Shown in pieces: positions 18,921 through 27,387 of a stretch of 61,031 bases of DNA (within the stretch, counting starts at the first letter, position 1; each line of letters opens with the position of its first letter). The notes beneath the pieces are model-generated. The model saw only the letters and a program-made list of their open reading frames with translations, was not told the DNA's origin and did no database searches. Where the stretch lies: assembly GCA_964565935.1 (NCBI GenBank), contig CAZMGW010000003.1:1-61031 (forward strand). Reading direction: 5' to 3'. This DNA comes from JBAXAM01 sp964565935 (GTDB taxonomy: Bacteria > Pseudomonadota > Gammaproteobacteria > UBA9339). The position numbers and the translations under genes are program-made.

Positions 18921-19249
18921 ATGCAGTAGCTAGGACGGTTGTTTCAGACAACACATTTGTACGGGAAACGCTGATTAGCTTTAATTTGCCAGAATTAAAA
19001 ATTTTGGTGATGGTATTTTTATTATTGATTTCAGCGTTGGGGATGGTCTATGTAAAAGATCTCAATCGTCGATTATTTATAATGCAACATAAATTGCAAG
19101 CACAAAGCGAGCAATTACAGTCTGATAGTAGTAAATTATTGTTAGAACAAAGTGCATGGGCAGCTCAGGCACGGGTGCAAATGGTTGCCCAGCGACAATT
19201 GCAAATGCAAATTCCTCTGTCTGGCGACGTAGTAGTGATAAAAACCTAA
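18917..19249 (+). CDS. ftsL: Cell division protein FtsL
   Basis: FtsL is a small bitopic protein of the FtsQLB complex that activates septal peptidoglycan synthesis. It is 110 residues long, with a short cytoplasmic N-terminus, one membrane segment (LKILVMVFLLLISALGMVYV) and a periplasmic coiled coil rich in leucine and glutamine. The sequence itself diverges; the call rests on architecture and on its place between rsmH and ftsI. Confidence 0.9.
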   Translation: MNAVARTVVSDNTFVRETLISFNLPELKILVMVFLLLISALGMVYVKDLNRRLFIMQHKLQAQSEQLQSDSSKLLLEQSAWAAQARVQMVAQRQLQMQIPLSGDVVVIKT

Positions 19250-19255
19250 TGAATT

Positions 19256-20932
19256 ATGCGCGATCAAGATGATGGGTATAAATGGCGGCTGTTGATTTTA
19301 GTATTAATTTTGTTCGCCACTATATTGGGTTTACTTGGTCGAATTGTTTATTTGGGCATTATTAAACACAGTTTTTTGCTTGATCAAAGCAATATTCGTA
19401 GCGTTCGTGAAGTGAGTGTTCCAGCTCATCGCGGCATGATTACTGATCGTAGTGGCAGGCCGTTGGCAATTAGTATACCGGTAGCGTCAATTTGGGTTAA
19501 TCCCAAATTATTTAATGCTACTAGCGACCAAATGGCGCAACTGGCGTTGTTACTGAATGTACCAAGAAAAACTTTGCAGCAGAAGATTATAGGGCAAAAA
19601 CAGCGTGGATTTGTTTATTTAAAACGTTCACTGCCCCTAGAGCTGGTTGCCAAAATTACAGCGTTGCATATTCCGGGGATTTTTTCAGAGCGTAGTTATA
19701 AGCGTTACTATCCCGAAGCAGATGCTATGGCGCATGTGGTTGGTTTTACTAATATTGATGATAAGGGGCAAGAAGGGTTGGAGTTAGCTTATGATTCTTG
19801 GTTACGTGGTGTCCCTGGAAAGATGCGTGTTGTCAAAGATTGTTTAGGAAATACAGTTACTAATTTAGGAGTGATTGCAGAACCACAGCAAGGACGAGAT
19901 TTAATGCTTACCATTGATAGGCGAGTGCAATATTTGGCGTATCATGAATTAAAGAAAACAGTTGAAGAGTATAATGCTGATTCTGGTTCAGTAGTGATTT
20001 TGGCAGTTAAAACTGGTGAGGTTTTAGCAATGACTAATTTTCCCTCATATAATCCCAATAGTCGTTCTGGAATTTTTCCTGGTCGTTTTCGCAATCGTGC
20101 AGTTACTGATGTATTTGAACCGGGGTCGACAATCAAGCCACTGACCATCGCCAATGCTTTAAATAGTGGCAAATACACCCCCGATTCTGTAGTTGATACT
20201 AACCCCGGAAGATTAGAAGTTGGTGGTCATATTATTGTAGATGATAAAGGCATAAATAACGGGGTGCTTACAGTTACTGGAGTATTGCGTAAATCTAGTG
20301 ATATCGGCACGTCGAAAATAACTCTGTCATTACCAAAAAATAGTTTATTAAATTTATTGAAGAATGTTGGTTTTGGGCAAAGTACGCAAAGTGGTTTTCC
20401 GGGGGAAGCAGAAGGAGTTTTGCCAGATTATCCCAAAATGCCACCAATCGTGCTGGCTAATTTATCTTACGGTTATAGCATTTCAGTGAGTTTATTACAG
20501 TTAGCACAAGCATATGCAGCACTTGCCTCTTATGGTTTGTTGCATCCGGTAACGTTTATAAAAAGAGATAAACCAGAGTCTGGCAAACAAGTGTTATCAC
20601 CCAAGGTGTGTCGACAGATGTTGGCAATGTTAGAAGAGGTTATAGATATTGGTACCGGGCGTCGTGCGCAAATTCCTGGTTATAGGGTTGGAGGGAAGAC
20701 AGGGACTGCATATATTGCATCGCCACGAGGCGGGTATTATAAAGATCGTTATTTTGCAACATTTGTTGGTATTGCTCCAGTGTCTGATCCGCAGTTGGTC
20801 GCAGCAGTAGTGATTAAAAATCCTCATGGGCCATATCGTGGTGGTAGGGTTGCCGCACCAGTGTTTGCTGATATTATGAATGGCACGCTTAGGATTTTGG
20901 GAATTCCGCCAGATGCGAAGGAAAGTATATAA
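19256..20932 (+). CDS. ftsI: Peptidoglycan transpeptidase FtsI (PBP3)
   Basis: FtsI is the class B penicillin-binding protein that cross-links septal peptidoglycan. One N-terminal membrane helix is followed by a dimerisation domain (RGMITDRSGRPLA). The transpeptidase domain has catalytic Ser291 in STIK, SSD where the SxN motif is expected, and KTG in GGKTGTAY. The length of 558 residues is typical. The Asp in place of Asn in the second motif is a small departure from the textbook motif. It lies 6 bases after ftsL and 15 before murE. Confidence 0.96.
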   Translation: MRDQDDGYKWRLLILVLILFATILGLLGRIVYLGIIKHSFLLDQSNIRSVREVSVPAHRGMITDRSGRPLAISIPVASIWVNPKLFNATSDQMAQLALLLNVPRKTLQQKIIGQKQRGFVYLKRSLPLELVAKITALHIPGIFSERSYKRYYPEADAMAHVVGFTNIDDKGQEGLELAYDSWLRGVPGKMRVVKDCLGNTVTNLGVIAEPQQGRDLMLTIDRRVQYLAYHELKKTVEEYNADSGSVVILAVKTGEVLAMTNFPSYNPNSRSGIFPGRFRNRAVTDVFEPGSTIKPLTIANALNSGKYTPDSVVDTNPGRLEVGGHIIVDDKGINNGVLTVTGVLRKSSDIGTSKITLSLPKNSLLNLLKNVGFGQSTQSGFPGEAEGVLPDYPKMPPIVLANLSYGYSISVSLLQLAQAYAALASYGLLHPVTFIKRDKPESGKQVLSPKVCRQMLAMLEEVIDIGTGRRAQIPGYRVGGKTGTAYIASPRGGYYKDRYFATFVGIAPVSDPQLVAAVVIKNPHGPYRGGRVAAPVFADIMNGTLRILGIPPDAKESI

Positions 20933-20947
20933 ATTTTTGAGGTTGTG

Positions 20948-22447
20948 ATGCAAACAGTGGCTGGGAAAAAAATTAAACTAAAAGATCTTCTGATCGATAC
21001 TGTGGAAATCAAGACACAGGATGATTGTTTAATTACGGGTATAGCAATAGATAGCCGTAAAGTTAAAGCTGGTGATTTATTTCTAGCGTATCAAGGCGAA
21101 GCGGTAGATGGTCGTGATTTTATTGCAGATGCTATTAATAATGGTGCTGTGGCAGTGCTTTGTGAAGATGCTATACCAAAAAAAATAGCAGCAACAACAG
21201 TGCCAATCATGGTTGCGCCTGATTTAAAAAAACAAGTTGGATTAATCGCCGCTAAGTTTTATGGCTATCCAGCGCGTAAATTAACGGTAATTGGTGTTAC
21301 TGGGACTAATGGTAAAACCTCAATTACTCAATTTATTGCAACAACCTTAACGGACTTAGGTGTTCCTTGTGGGGTAATTGGAACGATTGGTGTTGGTTTT
21401 CCAGGAAAACTCTCCCCCTCGATTAATACTACCCCAGATCCGGTAACATTACAGCGCTGGTTGTTTGAGTTTAAAAAAGATGGTGTGCAAGCAGTTGCGA
21501 TGGAGGTGTCGTCTCATAGTTTGGCGCAGGGGCGTGTTAATGGAGTCGATTTCAAGATTGCGGTTTTTACTAATTTGACACGCGATCATTTGGATTATCA
21601 CAATACGATGGAAGATTATGGCGCTGCAAAGAAAATGCTATTTACGCAGCATGGGTTGCAATATGCGATAATTAATGCTGATGATGAATTTGGTCATGGA
21701 TTGATTAGAGATCTAAAAACACCATTGAAGGCTTATGCGTACACAATTAAAGATATCCAAACTGAAGCTCCGACGATTCAGGCTCAAGATATTAAATTAG
21801 AGATAACTGGAGTAACTGCTAATGTCATAACCCCATGGGGTAGTGGTTTGTTAAAGAGTCGCCTTTTAGGTGGCTTTAACTTAAGCAATTTACTCGCGGT
21901 ATTAGGGGTGTTGGGGGTTATGCGAGTAGATTTAACTGCTTCTTTAGCAAGTATTGAAAAATTACAGACTGTAAAAGGCAGAATGCAAACTTTTGGTGGC
22001 AATAAAAAACCATTGGTTGTTATTGATTATGCGCACACACCTGATGCGCTTGAGCAGGCTTTGTTGGTTTTGCGTGAATGCTGTCATGGTGCGTTATGGT
22101 GTGTATTTGGTTGTGGTGGGGCTCCTCGTGATCGCGGTAAGCGATCGATAATGGGAGAAATAGCAGAGCGTTATAGTGATCATATTATTATTACTAATGA
22201 CAACCCGCGTGCTGAAGATCCGCAGCAGATAATAAATGATATTTTGCAAGGATTGTTGTGCCCTTGGGCAGCAGAAGTAGAGCAAGATCGTAGAGTAGCT
22301 ATTGCGCATGCAATTGATTGCGCCCGCGCGAACGATATAATTTTAGTTGCTGGTAAGGGGCATGAGGAGTATCAGATTATCGGCAAAGAGAAGTTGCCGT
22401 TTAGTGATCAAGAAGTGGTGGAAAAGATCTTGAGCACCAAAGAATAA
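20948..22447 (+). CDS. murE: UDP-MurNAc-tripeptide synthetase MurE
   Basis: MurE adds meso-diaminopimelate to UDP-MurNAc-L-Ala-D-Glu in the cytoplasm. The ATP loop is GVTGTNGKTS, the substrate-binding TTPDP and EVSSHSLAQGR blocks are present, and TNDNPRAEDP carries the DNPR motif that marks diaminopimelate rather than lysine specificity. A GTG at 20945 precedes the preferred ATG at 20948. The length of about 499 residues is normal. The next usual gene, a canonical murF, is missing: a repeat and a hydrolase gene follow. Confidence 0.96.
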   Translation: MQTVAGKKIKLKDLLIDTVEIKTQDDCLITGIAIDSRKVKAGDLFLAYQGEAVDGRDFIADAINNGAVAVLCEDAIPKKIAATTVPIMVAPDLKKQVGLIAAKFYGYPARKLTVIGVTGTNGKTSITQFIATTLTDLGVPCGVIGTIGVGFPGKLSPSINTTPDPVTLQRWLFEFKKDGVQAVAMEVSSHSLAQGRVNGVDFKIAVFTNLTRDHLDYHNTMEDYGAAKKMLFTQHGLQYAIINADDEFGHGLIRDLKTPLKAYAYTIKDIQTEAPTIQAQDIKLEITGVTANVITPWGSGLLKSRLLGGFNLSNLLAVLGVLGVMRVDLTASLASIEKLQTVKGRMQTFGGNKKPLVVIDYAHTPDALEQALLVLRECCHGALWCVFGCGGAPRDRGKRSIMGEIAERYSDHIIITNDNPRAEDPQQIINDILQGLLCPWAAEVEQDRRVAIAHAIDCARANDIILVAGKGHEEYQIIGKEKLPFSDQEVVEKILSTKE

Positions 22448-22464
22448 TAGCCGCTCTTTATTGT

Positions 22465-22542
22465 TGTCATTTTAGGGCGTCATGAGACAAGGATGCCAAG
22501 CGCTAACTCACATGGAGGTTTTCATGGCGCCCTAAAATGACA
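22465..22542. repeat. Palindromic element between murE and the hydrolase/Mur-ligase/ddl cassette
   Basis: TGTCATTTTAGGGCG at 22465-22479 is perfectly repeated in inverted form at 22528-22542. After one mismatch the pairing extends by CATGA/TCATG. About 36 bases form the loop. The stem is too long and the T-run is lacking for an ordinary terminator. A small REP- or MITE-like element is more likely. It sits exactly at the junction where the normal gene order breaks. Confidence 0.65.
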
Positions 22543-22594
22543 TCGTCTTGGATGAGCTTGCTGCTTTGAAAATTTTAAATAAAAGGAAATATAA

Positions 22595-23353
22595 TTGTTT
22601 GTTAAAGTCAGAAATTTAAATATTCATTATAAAGTTACTGGTTCTGGTGAGCCGTTGCTGCTGCTTCATGGTTGGGGGTGTAATGCACAACATTGGACTA
22701 GATTGCAGCAGCATTTGGCTAAACGATTTACTACTTATGCAATAGATTTGCCTGGTTTTGGTTTAAGCAATTCTCCGGAAACGGTTTGGGGTAGTCCAGA
22801 ATATGCGGATTTGGTGGCGCAGTTTATTGGTGCTGTGAAAGTTACTAATCCAATTTTAATTGGACACTCCCTGGGTGGAAAAATCATTATCAATTTAGTT
22901 GCGCGAAATTTAGTTGCTGTAAGAAAAATTGTTTTAATCAGTAGCGCAGGTGTTAAGTTGCCGCGGTCATTAGGGCTTTGGTTAAGAATTTATTCTTTTA
23001 AGGTTGTAAAGTTTTTCGCTCTATTGCCTATTACAAGAGGCCTTTTCGGGGCTAAGATTGAACGTTATAAGAGGAAATTTGGTTCTGAAGACTATCGAAA
23101 CGCTGATGGGCATATGAGGTCAATTTTAGTAAAAGTTGTGAAGGAAGATCTAATCTCGTTGTTGCCGCTAGTTAAAGCGCCAGCATTATTGCTTTGGGGG
23201 GGTAAAGATATTAGTACGCCATTGCGAGCCGGCCAAATTATGCAGGCGATGATTTCTGGTTCCAAGTTGAAAGTTTTTCCTGGTAGTGGGCATTTTCCGT
23301 TTCTTGATAACTATGAGACAGTTGTTGTGGAACTAGATGGGTTTTTAGGGTGA
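22595..23353 (+). CDS. Alpha/beta hydrolase in the cell-wall cluster
   Basis: This is a 252-residue alpha/beta hydrolase. The oxyanion block LLLLHGWGCNAQHW is near residue 21. The nucleophile elbow GHSLGG has Ser92. The acid is probably the Asp of GGKDIST, and the catalytic His is in GSGHFPF. The start is TTG with AAGGAA eight bases ahead; no ATG is better placed. It is followed after 6 bases by a Mur ligase and then ddl, so it is probably in one operon. The substrate is unknown. Location suggests an envelope-linked or detoxifying role, which is inference. Confidence 0.88.
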   Translation: MFVKVRNLNIHYKVTGSGEPLLLLHGWGCNAQHWTRLQQHLAKRFTTYAIDLPGFGLSNSPETVWGSPEYADLVAQFIGAVKVTNPILIGHSLGGKIIINLVARNLVAVRKIVLISSAGVKLPRSLGLWLRIYSFKVVKFFALLPITRGLFGAKIERYKRKFGSEDYRNADGHMRSILVKVVKEDLISLLPLVKAPALLLWGGKDISTPLRAGQIMQAMISGSKLKVFPGSGHFPFLDNYETVVVELDGFLG

Positions 23354-23359
23354 TTACTT

Positions 23360-24973
23360 ATGCATAGCATTACCTATACGGTTTTATCTTTTTTTGTTTT
23401 AGCGTTAGTAAGCCACGCTTGCTACACCTCATGGAAGATCAAAAGGTATCTTCATATTTTGCAACTAAACTCCTATTTTAATAAGCGTTATCTTGTTTGG
23501 CTTAATAGGCGAAAACTGCGGGCTTTTCCTATCAAAGAGCTTGCTCCATTGGTTGCTTTGCTAGGTGTGTTTTTTCAAGTACCACTAGTGATTTTAGTGC
23601 TTTTTATTCTTGCTTATTTCAGGTTATTTTTGTTGCGTACGAGGTTGCCAGAAAAAAAACCACTTGTATTCACGGCGCGTGCCAGCCGTTTATTTGGTGC
23701 CAATATTATCTTGTTGATAGCTATTTATCTGCTGTCGTTTGTTGTGTGGTGGCATCACGGTGATGTTTGGGTAGCGACAACATTGGTTGTTTTAGTGTTT
23801 TATAATTTTTTTGTGCCAATAATTTTGATGTTGGTAAATTTGTTAATTTTGCCGTTGGAGCAGCTAATTCAACGTTGGTATTTTCTCGATGCACATAATC
23901 GAATAAGCAAACTGTCTAACTTGAAGGTCGTTGGAATAACCGGGAGCTTTGGGAAAACCACGACAAAATATGTTTTGGCAGAGATTTTGCGACAAAAGTT
24001 TAATACTTTAATGACCCCGGGAAGCTATAACACCACTATGGGGGTAACTAAAACCATTCGCTCAGAACTAAAACCAACGCACGATGTTTTTGTTGTAGAG
24101 ATGAGCGCTAAAAAGCCAGGCGATATTAAAGAACTGTGTGATCTGGTGAAACCACAATACGGATTGATTACTGCGGTTGGTGAACAACATCTAGAAACTT
24201 TTAAAACTCTTGAAAACATTAAAAAGACCAAGGGAGAGCTGATAGAGTCATTGCCATCAAATGGCGTTGCTGTTTTTAATATGGATGATATTAATTGCCA
24301 AGAAATAGCTAGAGCAGCAAAGTGTCGTGTGGTTGGTTATGGTATTGACAAGGATGGCGTTGATTATCGCGTTAAAGATTTAACAATAAATGAGCATGGT
24401 AGTAATTTTACGGTTATTCGGGCGCGTGATAATTCTCAGGTTGTTTTTCAAACTAGATTGCTTGGGCGACATAATATCTACAATATTTTGGGAGCTATTG
24501 CTCTTGCTTCTGAGCTTGGGGTTGAGTTGCGTGAGATGCTTTACCCCGTACGACAGCTTGTAGCAATACCGCACCGATTAGAGTTAAAGCGTATTGGTGC
24601 CGATATTATTTTTATCGATGATGCATTTAATTCCAACCCGATTGGTAGCAAAATGGCTCTGGAGGTTCTTGAAAAGATTTCAGGTAAAAGAAAGATTATT
24701 ATCACCCCGGGAATGATAGAGTTAGGTCCCAAAGAGGGCGAGTATAACGAGCGTTTTGGTGAATATATTGCACAAGCTTGTGATTATGTTATTTTGGTGG
24801 GCAAAGAGCAGACTGTGGCAATACGGCGCGGGTTGAAAACCAAGATATATCCAGAAAGTCAGTTATTCGTAGCTACAGATTTTGCCGAAGCAAAACAGCA
24901 TTTAGAACAAATCTTACAAGCTGGTGATGTAGTCTTGTTTGAGAATGATTTGCCGGATAATTATAATGAGTAG
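23360..24973 (+). CDS. Membrane-anchored MurF-like Mur ligase
   Basis: MurF joins D-Ala-D-Ala to UDP-MurNAc-tripeptide. Here residues about 1-160 form roughly four membrane segments in place of the usual UDP-binding N-terminal domain. The ATP loop GITGSFGKTTTK follows near residue 195, then SYNTTMGV, EMSAKKPGD, a GEQHLETF block and DDAFNSNP. The length is 537 residues, against about 450 for the E. coli protein. This form resembles the transmembrane Mur ligases I associate with Firmicutes and candidate-phyla bacteria. With ddl next to it, a MurF role is likely, and no canonical murF is present here. Transfer from another lineage is inference. Confidence 0.85.
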   Translation: MHSITYTVLSFFVLALVSHACYTSWKIKRYLHILQLNSYFNKRYLVWLNRRKLRAFPIKELAPLVALLGVFFQVPLVILVLFILAYFRLFLLRTRLPEKKPLVFTARASRLFGANIILLIAIYLLSFVVWWHHGDVWVATTLVVLVFYNFFVPIILMLVNLLILPLEQLIQRWYFLDAHNRISKLSNLKVVGITGSFGKTTTKYVLAEILRQKFNTLMTPGSYNTTMGVTKTIRSELKPTHDVFVVEMSAKKPGDIKELCDLVKPQYGLITAVGEQHLETFKTLENIKKTKGELIESLPSNGVAVFNMDDINCQEIARAAKCRVVGYGIDKDGVDYRVKDLTINEHGSNFTVIRARDNSQVVFQTRLLGRHNIYNILGAIALASELGVELREMLYPVRQLVAIPHRLELKRIGADIIFIDDAFNSNPIGSKMALEVLEKISGKRKIIITPGMIELGPKEGEYNERFGEYIAQACDYVILVGKEQTVAIRRGLKTKIYPESQLFVATDFAEAKQHLEQILQAGDVVLFENDLPDNYNE

Positions 24974-24984
24974 AGGAAGTATTG

Positions 24985-26172
24985 ATGAAATTGAATATTG
25001 CCGTAATTTTTGGCGGTAGAAGTGTTGAGCACGAGATCTCGGTGCTTTCTGCACAACAATGCATCGCCGCGCTTGATAAAAGTAAATATAAAGTTATTCC
25101 TATTTATATTTCTAAACAAGGCCAGTGGTATACCGGTGAGAAATTGCTTAATTTAGAAAACTATCGTGATCTTGAGCAATTGCTGGCTCAAAGCCAGAAG
25201 AGCGTGCTTGATCAAAATGCTGGTTCCGGCAAAGTTTGTAAAGAATCAGCGAGTATTTTTGGCAAAAGGCAGATTGCTGCTATTGATGTGGTTTTGCCAG
25301 TGACTCATGGCACTTATGGTGAAGATGGTTCCTTGCAAGGGCTATTTGAGACTATGAACATTCCTTATGTTGGTTGCGATGTTTTAGCCTCAGCAGTTAC
25401 TATGGATAAAATCACAGCCAAAATGATTTTAAGGGGTATAGGTGTTGAGGTGTTAGATGATGTGTGGTTTTACGCGCATGAATGGATTGAGGCCAAAGAT
25501 GCTGTGGTATCAAAAATTAAAGCTAAATTTAGTTATCCCGTGATTGTTAAGCCAAGTAATTTGGGGTCAAGCATCGGTGTGACAGCTGTTAACAATGATG
25601 ATGAGTTAGAAGATGCAATTGATTTGGCGGTTAGTATGTCAAGGCGCATCTTGGTGGAGCCAAAAATATGTAATCTTAAAGAAGTAAATTGTGCAGTATT
25701 GGGTGATCATGAGGCTGTTGAAATTTCGGTATGTGAGGAACCAATTCGTGCCGATGCTATTCTTTCATATCAAGATAAATATCTTGGTGGTGCAAAAACC
25801 AAAGTTGGTGCTATTGGTGGCGAAGGAATGAGTGGTGCTAAACGCAAAATACCTGCAGAAATTTCTGATGAATTAAGTATAAAAATTCAGGCAATGGCGA
25901 AACAAGCTTTTATGGCTTTAAATTGCTGCGGTGTTGTTAGAGTCGATTTTCTTATTGATCAAGATACTGGTCGGGTTTATTTATGTGAGTTGAATACCAT
26001 TCCTGGGTCACTTGCGTTTTATCTTTGGAAGCCAGTAGGTGTAGACTTTACAGCTTTAATGGATCGTCTGGTTGTTATTGCTTTAAAGCGACATCGGGAA
26101 AATAACAATTTAGTGGTGTCGTATAGTACAAATATACTTAAAAATTTTAAGGGGTTGGGCAGCAAAGTATAG
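24985..26172 (+). CDS. ddl: D-alanine--D-alanine ligase
   Basis: This ATP-grasp enzyme makes the D-Ala-D-Ala dipeptide used by MurF. The N-terminal FGGRSVEHEISVLSA is diagnostic. VKPSNLGSSIGV and the metal site in CELNTIPGSLAFYLW follow. The latter differs from the NTSPGMTSHSLVP type of E. coli Ddl and resembles forms I know from clostridia and candidate phyla. It has about 395 residues, longer than the roughly 306 of E. coli DdlB. A TTG at 24982 directly precedes the ATG. It lies close behind the Mur ligase, so the two probably act in sequence. Confidence 0.94.
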   Translation: MKLNIAVIFGGRSVEHEISVLSAQQCIAALDKSKYKVIPIYISKQGQWYTGEKLLNLENYRDLEQLLAQSQKSVLDQNAGSGKVCKESASIFGKRQIAAIDVVLPVTHGTYGEDGSLQGLFETMNIPYVGCDVLASAVTMDKITAKMILRGIGVEVLDDVWFYAHEWIEAKDAVVSKIKAKFSYPVIVKPSNLGSSIGVTAVNNDDELEDAIDLAVSMSRRILVEPKICNLKEVNCAVLGDHEAVEISVCEEPIRADAILSYQDKYLGGAKTKVGAIGGEGMSGAKRKIPAEISDELSIKIQAMAKQAFMALNCCGVVRVDFLIDQDTGRVYLCELNTIPGSLAFYLWKPVGVDFTALMDRLVVIALKRHRENNNLVVSYSTNILKNFKGLGSKV

Positions 26173-26196
26173 CTCCAATTAGTGTAGGATATAATT

Positions 26197-27279
26197 ATGT
26201 TATTTTATTTGGCAAGAATACTAGAAGAGTATTATCGCGGTTTTCACGTTTTTCACTATATTACTTTACGCTGCGTTTTAGCAGCCTTAACTGCGCTGTT
26301 AATAGCGCTATTAGTAGGGCCAGTAGTGATTCGGAAATTAACCAGCCATCAGGTCGGTCAAACTATTCGCTTAGAGGGTCCAAAAAGTCATATGCAAAAA
26401 TCTGGCACTCCTACTATGGGAGGTGTTTTGATTTTAATTGCGATTAGCTTAAGTGTGTTATTGTGGGCAGATTTAGGTAATCGTTATGTTTGGGTGGTTT
26501 TTCTTACTACTATTGGCTTTGGTGTGGTTGGTTTTGTTGATGATTATCGCAAATTGATTTTAAAAAACACAAAAGGGTTGTTGCCGCGCTATAAGTTTTT
26601 TTGGCAATCATTAATTGGGCTATGTGCAGCTGTTTTTTTATTTTGGACTGCGAAATACACATCTGAAACTCGATTGATCATTCCTTTCTTAAAGTCGGTT
26701 AGTTTTGGTCTTGGTGTTTTTTACATTTTTTTTGCTTATTTTGTTATCGTAGGTACTAGTAATGCTGTTAATTTAACCGATGGTCTTGATGGCCTTGCTA
26801 TTTTGCCAACAGTTATGGTTGCTGGGGCGTTAGGGATTTTTGCTTATGTAGATGGTAATGCCCATTTTGCTAAATATTTGTTTATGCCATATGTGCCTGG
26901 GGTTGGTGAGATTGCTGTGTTTTGTAGCGCGATTGTTGGTGCGGGTTTGGGCTTTCTTTGGTTTAACACCTATCCGGCACAAATTTTTATGGGAGATGTT
27001 GGTGCACTTGGACTTGGGGCGGCATTAGGAGTGTCTGCGGTCATTATTCGTCAGGAATTGGTGTTGATGTTAATGGGCGGGGTTTTTGTTCTTGAAACAG
27101 TATCGGTGATTTTGCAAGTTGCTTCATTTAAACTGACTGGCAAAAGAATTTTCAAGATGGCACCAATTCACCATCATTTTGAGCTAAATGGTTGGCCGGA
27201 GCCAAGAATCATCGTGCGTTTTTGGATTATAACAGTTGTTTTAGTGCTTTTGGGGTTGGCAACACTGAAATTGCGATAA
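26197..27279 (+). CDS. mraY: Phospho-MurNAc-pentapeptide transferase MraY
   Basis: MraY transfers phospho-MurNAc-pentapeptide to undecaprenyl phosphate, forming lipid I in the inner membrane. It has 360 residues and about ten membrane helices. Characteristic blocks are SGTPTMGGVLIL, GFVDDYRK (the DD pair), NAVNLTDGLDGLA and the cytoplasmic PIHHHFELNGWPE. A ribosome site AGGAT precedes the ATG. The cluster ends here: murD, ftsW, murG, murC, murB, ftsQ, ftsA and ftsZ do not follow. Confidence 0.97.
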   Translation: MLFYLARILEEYYRGFHVFHYITLRCVLAALTALLIALLVGPVVIRKLTSHQVGQTIRLEGPKSHMQKSGTPTMGGVLILIAISLSVLLWADLGNRYVWVVFLTTIGFGVVGFVDDYRKLILKNTKGLLPRYKFFWQSLIGLCAAVFLFWTAKYTSETRLIIPFLKSVSFGLGVFYIFFAYFVIVGTSNAVNLTDGLDGLAILPTVMVAGALGIFAYVDGNAHFAKYLFMPYVPGVGEIAVFCSAIVGAGLGFLWFNTYPAQIFMGDVGALGLGAALGVSAVIIRQELVLMLMGGVFVLETVSVILQVASFKLTGKRIFKMAPIHHHFELNGWPEPRIIVRFWIITVVLVLLGLATLKLR

Positions 27280-27387
27280 TTGTTCGTAGTATGTGTAGCG
27301 CCTAAATGCAATTTTTGCAAGATTATAGCTTCCACAACTAGTGCGTTTTTTAAACCCGGATGCGGTGGAGTGTTATAAGGAACTTTT

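Noticed and set aside
27336..27345. TrpR operator-like half-site AACTAGTGCG upstream of the lpoA-trpR pair
   Set aside because: It resembles the right half of the E. coli aroH operator, but the left half shows no symmetry, so a single 10-base match is not enough.
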